49,224 nucleotides of DNA from Candidatus Thorarchaeota archaeon (GTDB lineage Archaea > Asgardarchaeota > Thorarchaeia > Thorarchaeales > Thorarchaeaceae), in contig JAEOTX010000100.1 of assembly GCA_016839605.1 (NCBI GenBank), positions 1-49,224 on the forward strand, in the 5' to 3' direction. Shown one piece after another: positions 17,463 to 25,077 of the stretch (the stretch's first letter is position 1; each line of letters starts with the position of its first letter). A model generated the notes under the pieces. The model was not told the DNA's origin. It did not search any database and worked only from the letters and a program-made list of their open reading frames with translations. The translations under genes and the position numbers were made by a program.

Positions 17463-17804
17463 ATGGCTGAGTATATTACTAGAGTTTCTGTCTGGTTCAA
17501 TAGTGAGGGTGCCTCTCCAAGTATTGTGATTAGCAAAATGCTTGAGTTGGGATTCATTCCTGTACGTGGAGCATATGATTTTGTTTACGAACATAAACAG
17601 GAAGACATGAGCGAATCTGATCTCAGCGAGTCGATTCTTGAGATTGCTGATGCTTTGCATAAAGCCCTGACGGGTTTCCGAGTCTTCTACACTCTTGACA
17701 CGCATTCCAGAGAAGATACCGAATACGTTCCTCTGGCTGATATTGATGCCGAACTAGATGCAACACGCAAAGAGTTAGCAGAGATGGAAAAAGAAGTAGA
17801 GTGA
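17463..17804 (+). CDS. small conserved-looking protein of unknown function
   Basis: This 113-aa soluble protein starts at an ATG with GAGGT 7 nt upstream. The first ~75 residues predict an alternating beta/alpha fold (YITRVSVWFNSEG, MLELGFIPVRGAYDFVYEH). The end is a charged helix, ELDATRKELAEMEKEVE, suitable for oligomerisation. I do not recognise the family. It follows raSEA after 60 bp but has its own TATA-like element, and a strong hairpin separates it from the convergent Ig-repeat gene. Confidence 0.65.
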   Translation: MAEYITRVSVWFNSEGASPSIVISKMLELGFIPVRGAYDFVYEHKQEDMSESDLSESILEIADALHKALTGFRVFYTLDTHSREDTEYVPLADIDAELDATRKELAEMEKEVE

Positions 17805-17808
17805 CCTA

Positions 17809-17836
17809 CTAGGCAAGGGGATTGCCCCCTGCCTAG
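17809..17836. terminator. hairpin between convergent genes
   Basis: CTAGGCAAGGGG and CCCCCTGCCTAG form a 12-bp stem around ATTG. The single mismatch on the plus strand (A-C) becomes a G-U pair in minus-strand RNA. It lies between the two stop codons of convergent genes at 17804 and 17855 and could end transcription or protect 3' ends on either side. Confidence 0.6.
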
Positions 17837-17854
17837 CGGGAGGGTGGGTGAGTT

Positions 17855-19645
17855 CTAATCTGAGGTCACTTGTGGTTCACGACGCTCGTATTCACCAGCA
17901 TCTTCGCCAGCCTGAACGCCAACATTGATTCTCTTCTTGTCACCAGGATTCATTCTAGCCCATGACCAGACAAGATTAGTACCATCGTCAACAGGCTTCT
18001 CCATAGGGGCTTCCTCGACGGGATCCGTGGATACATATTCGAAGCCGGCTGGTATCCAGTCAGTCACTTCGACGTTCTCCACAGTCACTTCGCCTTTGTT
18101 CTCAATTACGAGTACAACCATAAATTGACCCGGATCAGATCCCTTGTTGATGCCTTTCTTGGTCGAGATGCTTCTCTTCTTATAGAGAATGCCAATTTTA
18201 TGACCATCCTCTGCACTCGCAGACTCTGCTGCAAGTCCTTCAGGATAGGTGTGTGCTTCACAGCAAATGGGAGATGGATATTCCTTCTCAGGTCTGTTCC
18301 TCCATGCCATTATTGCATAGTTGATTTTAACTGTCTCACCAGGCTCAACCTCGCCCACTGAGTCCTTGAGATTCAGGATCTTGAAGGTCATCTTATGTGG
18401 TACTTCGGGATTCTGGTCCTCTGGGTCTATGGCTACTTCGAGCTCGCCGCTGTATTCCCTTCCTTTAACCCAGGCAGTAACATGCTCAGGTTTTGGGGGC
18501 ATCACATCGTCTGGCAAGCTGTCCTCAACCGTGAACGAGTTGAGGCGGGCTGATCCCACATTCTTGACCTCGATTGTTACCTCCACCGGAGTCTTGTCGA
18601 AACTACCGACCTCTGGAGGATCGAACTCCTTAGTGTAGTCTATGCGTGCAACAGGTAGTTTCTGAGGCGTTTTCTCAATGGTGCCCAAGACGCGCTTTGC
18701 AATGACTCTCATTGGAGTGTAGACCACTTCTTGGTTGCATTTAGGAGGCGACTTGCTACCTATTTCGAATTTCGAGCTCCACTCTTGGTTTGGAAACATC
18801 TCCATTCTAGGCGCATCATCAATCATTTTCTGTTTCTCTCCATCATCCTCAGGTGTAAGATAGACTTCTGCTTTGTCTAGCCGAACCATTAGGTCGCTCT
18901 CATTTGAACACTCCAAGATGCATTCCCATTGATTAGGTTCTGTTTCAGCTGTTTCTATGCCAGTTAGGAACTCGGTCAGTGCGGTCATATCAGGAGTAAG
19001 GCCAGACCTTTGCTGGTCCTCACCTCGGTAAGTGACCACTATTTCGCCAGCGCTCCTGCTGTCAGTGTCTTCAACATTTCCAGTTGCTGATATAACAAGT
19101 GTCGATTCCTCTCTTGGATATACGACAAAGTCCTTCCAGATGATAGTCCTTGTCCCCTCATCGAACTCTGTAGCCCCTGAGCTCGTGGATTCAACGTTCA
19201 TCATTGTGAGCTCTGGTGGAATGGTCTTGTTGAGTACGATGTTGTCAAGCTGACCATCTGTTTCATTCTTCACTTTGATTGTGATTTTTACAGGGTTCTC
19301 CTTTCCGTATACATATGCCCAGTGTGGTTTGTCAGTTGGAACTGTGCCACAAGTATCAAATCTCTCTGTGAGAGTAAGAATCGGCTTTCTGATGTCGACC
19401 TTATAATCAGTTTCCCACTTCGCACCAGCATCAATCTCGCCGGCAGATAGGGTGTCTTCAGAGAAGCTTGTACCCCCAGCGCTTTCTTCAAGCAACACGC
19501 GGACATTCCAGATGCGTGATCTATCTGAAACATTATTTACGGATAGGATCCCTCTAGCCTCGGCGCTCTTTAGACCACTTAGCTCGCCGATGGCTGCTTT
19601 TTCGGTTTCCTCTAAGTCGATTACGACAGTTTTTCGTTCACTCAA
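17855..19645 (-). CDS. large protein with DUF11/Ig-like beta-sandwich repeats, no signal peptide
   Basis: This 596-aa protein consists of several immunoglobulin-like DUF11/CARDB-type repeats. Each has a phrase of the form VEVTIEVKNVGSARLNSFTVEDSLPDDV, with others near residues 120-200 (ITIKVKNETDGQLDNIVLNKTIP) and 505-560 (VLVIENKGEVTVENVEVTDWIP). Such repeats are normally extracellular. This protein starts MSERKTVVIDLEETEKAAIG with no signal peptide and has no membrane anchor, so it looks cytoplasmic or is exported unusually. The TTG start has GGTGAG 6 nt upstream. It lies 42 bp downstream of a metallo-beta-lactamase-fold gene and is probably co-transcribed with it. Confidence 0.78.
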   Translation of the reverse strand: MSERKTVVIDLEETEKAAIGELSGLKSAEARGILSVNNVSDRSRIWNVRVLLEESAGGTSFSEDTLSAGEIDAGAKWETDYKVDIRKPILTLTERFDTCGTVPTDKPHWAYVYGKENPVKITIKVKNETDGQLDNIVLNKTIPPELTMMNVESTSSGATEFDEGTRTIIWKDFVVYPREESTLVISATGNVEDTDSRSAGEIVVTYRGEDQQRSGLTPDMTALTEFLTGIETAETEPNQWECILECSNESDLMVRLDKAEVYLTPEDDGEKQKMIDDAPRMEMFPNQEWSSKFEIGSKSPPKCNQEVVYTPMRVIAKRVLGTIEKTPQKLPVARIDYTKEFDPPEVGSFDKTPVEVTIEVKNVGSARLNSFTVEDSLPDDVMPPKPEHVTAWVKGREYSGELEVAIDPEDQNPEVPHKMTFKILNLKDSVGEVEPGETVKINYAIMAWRNRPEKEYPSPICCEAHTYPEGLAAESASAEDGHKIGILYKKRSISTKKGINKGSDPGQFMVVLVIENKGEVTVENVEVTDWIPAGFEYVSTDPVEEAPMEKPVDDGTNLVWSWARMNPGDKKRINVGVQAGEDAGEYERREPQVTSD

Positions 19646-19687
19646 TTAGAACTCACCCATTGTGTATCTGATCACCCTCCCGGGTGA

Positions 19688-20404
19688 CTATTCTGGCTCT
19701 GGTGACTCAGAACTTACTGAATGCCTGAATTCATGTCCAGCAGCCCACTGTACTTCCAGTGTCTGTCCAGGTTCCATCAGGAGAGGTGTTGTCTTCTGCC
19801 CAAACTGTTCGATGTATTTGGCGAATTTCTTGGGCTGATCCTCTGAGGTCCATCTAACAGGAATGCCTACTTGGGGTAATGCATCAATGCAAAGACTGAC
19901 TGCATCCTTTACAGGAAATGCATGTTCGCCTCCCACTGGTACAATCATCACATTGGTTTCCAGATGTCCGAAAGGACCACGTACTAGGCTATCACCGAGA
20001 TATGACACCTTCATAGTCGACATCTCGATATGAAGACCCAGATTCTCGATGTTCTCGCCTGTTTCCACACTCCGTTTCTGGAGGGAGAATGGTGTAACTT
20101 TCAGTCCTGGAATCTCGTAAGGCACTTCCGGTTTGAGAGTGTGTAAAAGCCAGGCTTTTGCGCCCCGCTCTCGAGCTCTCTCAATCGTGGATTCATTACC
20201 GAGAATCCATGCCTTGGAGTTCACAGCGATTTCTGCAGCATTACCTAGTGCATCATCTTCATGGTTTGTCACAATGATGACTCGGCAGTCAAAATCATCC
20301 GGGACAGCTGACTCTCCGTCCCATGTCCCTGGATTAAGTAGAACTGTGGTTTCCTTCGTTTCCAATGCGAATGATGTCTTTCCAAAGTACGCTATCTTGA
20401 GCAC
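19688..20404 (-). CDS. metallo-beta-lactamase-fold protein (UPF0173-like), degenerate metal site
   Basis: This 238-aa protein has the MBL/UPF0173 layout. It starts IAYFGKTSFALET, corresponding to the usual 'lGHs.f.i...' strand. A strand then leads to the expected HxHxDH site, followed by LEMSTMKVSYLGDS-like strands and a PVGGEHAFPVKDAV segment. The HxHxDH motif is replaced by VTNHEDDALG, keeping at most one histidine and one aspartate. Hydrolysis is doubtful. A minus-strand TATA-like cttaaaag lies near 20485. It leads a two-gene unit with the Ig-repeat protein. Confidence 0.72.
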   Translation of the reverse strand: MLKIAYFGKTSFALETKETTVLLNPGTWDGESAVPDDFDCRVIIVTNHEDDALGNAAEIAVNSKAWILGNESTIERARERGAKAWLLHTLKPEVPYEIPGLKVTPFSLQKRSVETGENIENLGLHIEMSTMKVSYLGDSLVRGPFGHLETNVMIVPVGGEHAFPVKDAVSLCIDALPQVGIPVRWTSEDQPKKFAKYIEQFGQKTTPLLMEPGQTLEVQWAAGHEFRHSVSSESPEPE

Positions 20405-20688
20405 TGGACCACTTCCCGTAGTTCCGCTTGGTCACCAACTTGCCAGAATCCTTGCGGTCAAAAAATCGTAGGTTCAGTTCCTTTTAAGAAAATCTCAGAG
20501 GAACGGCTGAAATTCCGAATTACAAAGCAATTCAGGCTCTCTGAGGTAAATTAAGACACCCATCAGGCTTTCCGTTCAACCTGTAGCGCCAACTCCGAAT
20601 ATCCGAGTGCTATGTTTTTATGACTCAGCCAAGAGAATCTATTGAGGTTGACCTAGGTTTACCAATCGGCTGATTGAGAGAGGGTTCC
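20405..20688. promoter_or_regulatory. divergent spacer between MBL-like gene and nurA operon
   Basis: This 284-bp non-coding stretch holds a minus-strand TATA candidate (cttaaaagg, about 20483-20491) for the MBL-like gene. It also holds a plus-strand candidate (gtttttatga, about 20611-20620) for the nurA operon. A GAGAGAGGGTT ribosome site sits just before the nurA ATG. I see no other gene. Confidence 0.4.
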
Positions 20689-21981
20689 ATGCTAGAGAAG
20701 ATACTCACAGACAAGTTCAGAGAAATCCTGAAACTGGTCTTTACAGACATAACCAATCAACAAGACCGGCGCGATGCAGAGGAGTTCTCAAAGGATGAGG
20801 TCCGGATAAAAGAGCATCTTCTCGATGTTGTTGAACCCTATCCCCCGGACACAATCCTTGACGATGACTTTCTCATAGCTGCTGTTGACGGTTCAGGCAC
20901 AGATAATCTGATGCTCTTAGATGATATACGGGTACATCTACTGAGTACTGCCACAACTGTGCTGGATACCAATACTAGATCTGAGAAGTTGTTTGACCCA
21001 ATCAGTACAAAGGCCTTGGAAGAACGTCTTGGAGGCCAACCGCATCTCGATGTTCACTGGCACTCAGGGGTACGAAATGACGCTCAGAAGAAGATGGCTG
21101 AGACCCTCGAATCAATCTATCCCCTCAAAGATGTGGTCGACATCATTCTACCCTTCTTTAAAGACGATTCTAGTGGAGTCATCTCCTCTGTTTCTGGCTT
21201 CACAGGGACTGATTATGAGAAGCATCTTCCTGAACTGAGAGAGATGGAAACCCTCATCTCAAGAGCACAGATACTTACGAACCCAGTAGTTCATGATGAA
21301 TTGCGCAAGGTGTCAGAATACGCAGCCGCCAGAAATGTATTGACAAGTGACATTCGTCCCAAGTATCTGCTTCTTGATGGAGCATTGTCAATCTTCATGC
21401 ACTTTGTAAAGAAGTACCCCTCCATGCCCAGCGGGTTCATGCTTCGAGAGCTCGCCTCATTGGCAAGAAAGGAGGGGGTTGTTCTCTGCGCAGTGAGCAA
21501 GAACCACACAATCCCTTTCGCACATCGGATTGCAAAGATGGCGCAGGATGCCTTTGGTGAAGGCACGAAGTGGTTTTGTCAGCTGCCATGTAGAGACGAT
21601 CCAGGAGGAGGTCTTCATATCACAGAGGACCGGACCTATATTCCTCCACGATTAGCGGTTCCATATCTGTTCAGTTTTTCCCAAGACAACCGCCCATCTA
21701 GAATAGACTTTGACAGAGTCTGGTGGCTTGAGAATGTATTTGTACGAAGTGACCCTGTAGCTACTAGGCAGAATGAGAAGGCACTCTTTCGTGATCTCGA
21801 ATTCATGTCACGCGACGCACGGTGGTACGGTTACCCTGTGCCTCTGGCACTGGCACATGAGGCCTGCAAGCTTAGTTACGAAGACTTACGACTTGCCCGA
21901 GAGATATGCAAAGATGTCCGACATGAGATTGGACTGGATACAAGAAAGACCGAGCCGCTTAGAGCGGACTACAACCTATAA
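20689..21981 (+). CDS. nurA: NurA 5'-3' nuclease
   Basis: NurA (430 aa from this start) is the nuclease that partners the HerA translocase in DNA end resection. It shows the first acidic motif IAAVDGSGTD, the central KYLLLDGALSIF, and a late VSKNHTIPFAHRIA/CRDDPGGG region, consistent with a metal-dependent RNase H-like nuclease fold. The ATG at 20689 is preferred over the track's TTG at 20674 because an AGAGGGT site lies at the right distance. It opens the operon nurA-herA-mre11-rad50; herA begins 17 bp after its stop. Confidence 0.9.
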   Translation: MLEKILTDKFREILKLVFTDITNQQDRRDAEEFSKDEVRIKEHLLDVVEPYPPDTILDDDFLIAAVDGSGTDNLMLLDDIRVHLLSTATTVLDTNTRSEKLFDPISTKALEERLGGQPHLDVHWHSGVRNDAQKKMAETLESIYPLKDVVDIILPFFKDDSSGVISSVSGFTGTDYEKHLPELREMETLISRAQILTNPVVHDELRKVSEYAAARNVLTSDIRPKYLLLDGALSIFMHFVKKYPSMPSGFMLRELASLARKEGVVLCAVSKNHTIPFAHRIAKMAQDAFGEGTKWFCQLPCRDDPGGGLHITEDRTYIPPRLAVPYLFSFSQDNRPSRIDFDRVWWLENVFVRSDPVATRQNEKALFRDLEFMSRDARWYGYPVPLALAHEACKLSYEDLRLAREICKDVRHEIGLDTRKTEPLRADYNL

Positions 21982-21998
21982 AATTGAGGTAGTGAAAA

Positions 21999-23759
21999 AT
22001 GTTAGACAGAGACAGTCTTGGTGAACTCTTCGGAAAGGTAGGCGTGGGCAATCAGACCATGCTGGGTATTATGGGAAACAACCGCGATGTGAGTGTTGGA
22101 GAGATATTCATGATATATTCTCAGAGAGACGGTCATGAAAGGGTCTTCTTCTTCAGAGTACTTGGATTGGAGAACTACCTAAGACAGGTCGATGATATGG
22201 CCCGAGTCGCTGGTACATTGATGGTCGAGGGCGATTCATATCTCTCAGGCATTGAAAGAAACATGCTGCTCTCTGTAGATGGAAGGATGCTAGGATATGC
22301 GGAGGAGACTGGAGAAGGATGGCGTTTCAGGTCTCCACGACGACTACCAGACCACTTAGCGAGCGTCTATCGCCCAATCCCAGGCACATCCGACAAGCCT
22401 GTTAGGGAGATGTTGAGTTCGCAGACAGATGGGAGTGTGCGTGTTGGCGATCTTCAGATTGGAGAGGCAACTCTTGATGTTCCAGTTATGATTCCTACGG
22501 ATAAATTGCCCATGCATGTGGGCATCTTTGGCTCCACAGGTTCAGGCAAGAGCAACCTGATGATGGTTCTTATCAAATCAATTATCGACTCCAACTTAGA
22601 TTATCTTCGTGAACATGACAGTGAACATCCACGAGTTTCAGCATTCTGCATAGATCCCCATGATGAGTTCGCCAGGGGTGTTGACAAGTATGGAATTCAG
22701 AGTGTGATTGAGGCAATGGATGCTACTACTAGGGCCGACGTAATCAAGGATTTCTATTATCTCACTACGCACAAGAGAGCCACGAAACGGGAGATCAAAC
22801 GATACACAAAGGAGATTCGTGTGCTATGGGAGGAGATTCGTCCTCGGGATCTCTATTCTATTATGGAGTTCACTCCACAGATGTATTCATTCATCGACTC
22901 ACAATTCAGCCGGCATCAAGAGGAATGGGTTGAGAAAATCCTGAATATGACGGAAGACGATACTCCCGAAGGAACGCCAAAAGGCACGCTGAAGGCGGTA
23001 CAACGTCGTCTTCGTTTCTTGGAGCGGTCTCCTATCTTCGTAGAGTCCGGCAGCTCAATCCTTGGCGAGATCTTCGAGGCAATGGAAACTGGACGCATCT
23101 TAGTCGTAAATACGAGTCTCATGAGTGATATGGAGCAATTCCTTCTCACGACAATAGTGACAAGAACTCTATCTGATATGAGACGTGCCCTCAAGAGTAG
23201 TGGAAACCTTGGTGACTTCGTTCGCCAAGGCGAAATGCGCCTTCCAAAGCCCTTCTTTGGAAAAGTGAAAGCACAAGCAAAGGCGTTCTATGGTAAGGGC
23301 GGAGTTGATGATGAGTCACCTGTACGTGATCCACGCGAACTTCCTGTGATTCTTGTTACAGTTGAAGAGGCTCCATCCATCCTCAATCCTGAGCTAATGC
23401 GCGGACAGTCAGTATTCAAGGACATATCCCGACAAGGGCGTAAGTTCAATATAGGTCTCCTCGTGGTAAGCCAGCAGGTCAGTGTACTAGACAACGTCAT
23501 CCTGAGTCAGATGAATACGGAGGTCAATCTCCGCTTGGGCAATGAACGTGAGATCCGCGCATGCATAGAGAATGCGAGTATCAACATATCTGGATTTGAG
23601 AACGAGTTCAGGGTGATGGCTCAAGGCGAAGGGATAGTCACAGCCTCATATCGAGAAATGCCATTGCCAGTTAAGATACCACTATTTGACACGGTGTTTG
23701 AACGAGATAAAGCAAGGTACAAAGCAAAGGGGCCTCCAAGAAAGGAACGCACACTCTGA
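21999..23759 (+). CDS. herA: HerA hexameric DNA translocase
   Basis: This 586-aa HerA/FtsK-superfamily ATPase has an N-terminal HAS-barrel (residues about 1-110), which docks NurA. The P-loop is FGSTGSGKSN at 177-186. Walker B is in the CIDPHDEF region, and a later sensor/arginine region includes ISRQGRKFNIGLLVVSQQVS. The HerA-NurA complex unwinds and degrades DNA ends after Mre11-Rad50 initiates. The ATG has TTGAGGT upstream. Its stop sits 10 bp before the mre11 start, so the genes are tightly coupled. Confidence 0.93.
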   Translation: MLDRDSLGELFGKVGVGNQTMLGIMGNNRDVSVGEIFMIYSQRDGHERVFFFRVLGLENYLRQVDDMARVAGTLMVEGDSYLSGIERNMLLSVDGRMLGYAEETGEGWRFRSPRRLPDHLASVYRPIPGTSDKPVREMLSSQTDGSVRVGDLQIGEATLDVPVMIPTDKLPMHVGIFGSTGSGKSNLMMVLIKSIIDSNLDYLREHDSEHPRVSAFCIDPHDEFARGVDKYGIQSVIEAMDATTRADVIKDFYYLTTHKRATKREIKRYTKEIRVLWEEIRPRDLYSIMEFTPQMYSFIDSQFSRHQEEWVEKILNMTEDDTPEGTPKGTLKAVQRRLRFLERSPIFVESGSSILGEIFEAMETGRILVVNTSLMSDMEQFLLTTIVTRTLSDMRRALKSSGNLGDFVRQGEMRLPKPFFGKVKAQAKAFYGKGGVDDESPVRDPRELPVILVTVEEAPSILNPELMRGQSVFKDISRQGRKFNIGLLVVSQQVSVLDNVILSQMNTEVNLRLGNEREIRACIENASINISGFENEFRVMAQGEGIVTASYREMPLPVKIPLFDTVFERDKARYKAKGPPRKERTL

Positions 23760-23769
23760 GGAACGAAGT

Positions 23770-25077
23770 ATGACTGTACGCATTGCTCACATCTCCGATA
23801 CGCATCTCGGTTCTCGTCCACGACAGGGAGTCAAGCATAATGTCTGGGGTGAGGAGATGCGCAGCCGTCTTCTGGAGAATGACTTCTACGAACGGTTTGC
23901 TGAGCTGTTTGATAGAATTTCCGAAATGGACCCGCCAGTAGACCTAGTGATTCATTCAGGAGACCTCTACAATTCCCCATGGGAGAACAATCCCTCCCAG
24001 CCTCCTGTTGTCGCCCAGGAGACCGCAATGAGAGTCCTCAAAGATTTCATCGACAAGACAGGTATACCTGTTTTGATACTAGAGGGAAATCATGGTCTCT
24101 ATCGTTCACTTGATGTTTCTCTGCTTGACACACTCAAAATGGCTGTTGCAGGACTGGATGTCGCAACTCAAGTTGATCTGAAGCGCGCTTTCAGTGATAA
24201 CACACCTCTGATGTTCTCATATGACAAGCTGGATGTATTTTGCTTTCCATTCATGGACCACGCAGTCCTCACATCAACAGGCCTTGTCGGCGACTTCAAC
24301 GAATGGATTTCTACATCACAGTCTCCGAGTTCGTCGAAGGTGTCTGTAGGTGTTGCTCATGGCATGGATATAGACAGGTCGCTCCACACAGCTATCTTTG
24401 AGATGGGCTATGACTACATTGCATTGGGTCATGACCATCACTTACACAAGCACTCGAAAAACGCATGGTATGCGGGGTCTCCCGAAAGGTGGAGATTCGA
24501 TGAGATTCGTCATGAGAAGGGCTTCTTAATTGTGGATATGATATCGGGTGCGGCTCCGAAAGTCACACCGGTTCATCTGGAATTCGAAAGATCAATGTTC
24601 AATGAGAAGATCGCCATCGATCCTGATGACACTGAGTCAACGGTCATAGAGAAGGTTGAAGCCTGGTTAGAAGCTAATCGATTGAAAGGCCCATGGGAGC
24701 CTGCCTCTGCAAGTCGCATCAGGCTCAAATTGGAGGGCAAGGCACCTCGTGTCAGCGGCTTCGAGCTCACAATGGCCTTGGAAACTCTGCGAGCCAAGCT
24801 ACTAGCTGCTGAATCAGAATACAACATCGCACAGTTTGTCTGGGAGATTCGGCAAGCTGAAACAGATCATAGTCCCTCTGCATACCCCGAGATTGACTCT
24901 GAATTTCTAATTGAAGATCCTGAGGAGGATTTTCGAGCCTATTTGGAAACACTCGAAGTTGATGAGAAGTACAAAGAGGAAACTCTCACCAAGATTGCTG
25001 TTAAAGCGCTAAGAATCTCAGTGAGTCACAACGAAGAGACTCTTACATTGGAGAATCTATCGGAGGGTGAGGATTGA
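23770..25077 (+). CDS. mre11: Mre11 nuclease
   Basis: This is Mre11 (435 aa from the ATG at 23770, preceded by GAGG; the track's longer start lies inside herA). It is a manganese-dependent calcineurin-like phosphoesterase that nicks and resects DNA ends with Rad50. All five phosphoesterase motifs are visible: SDTHLGS, HSGDLYNS, LEGNHG, VAHGMD and LGHDHHLHKH. The C-terminal ~120 acidic helical residues should include the Rad50-binding helices. Its TGA overlaps the rad50 TTG start. Confidence 0.93.
   Translation: MTVRIAHISDTHLGSRPRQGVKHNVWGEEMRSRLLENDFYERFAELFDRISEMDPPVDLVIHSGDLYNSPWENNPSQPPVVAQETAMRVLKDFIDKTGIPVLILEGNHGLYRSLDVSLLDTLKMAVAGLDVATQVDLKRAFSDNTPLMFSYDKLDVFCFPFMDHAVLTSTGLVGDFNEWISTSQSPSSSKVSVGVAHGMDIDRSLHTAIFEMGYDYIALGHDHHLHKHSKNAWYAGSPERWRFDEIRHEKGFLIVDMISGAAPKVTPVHLEFERSMFNEKIAIDPDDTESTVIEKVEAWLEANRLKGPWEPASASRIRLKLEGKAPRVSGFELTMALETLRAKLLAAESEYNIAQFVWEIRQAETDHSPSAYPEIDSEFLIEDPEEDFRAYLETLEVDEKYKEETLTKIAVKALRISVSHNEETLTLENLSEGED

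Noticed and set aside
20133-20471. Plus-strand 112-aa ORF over the MBL-like gene
   Set aside because: It is antisense to a gene with clear fold signature and has no plausible start signals.
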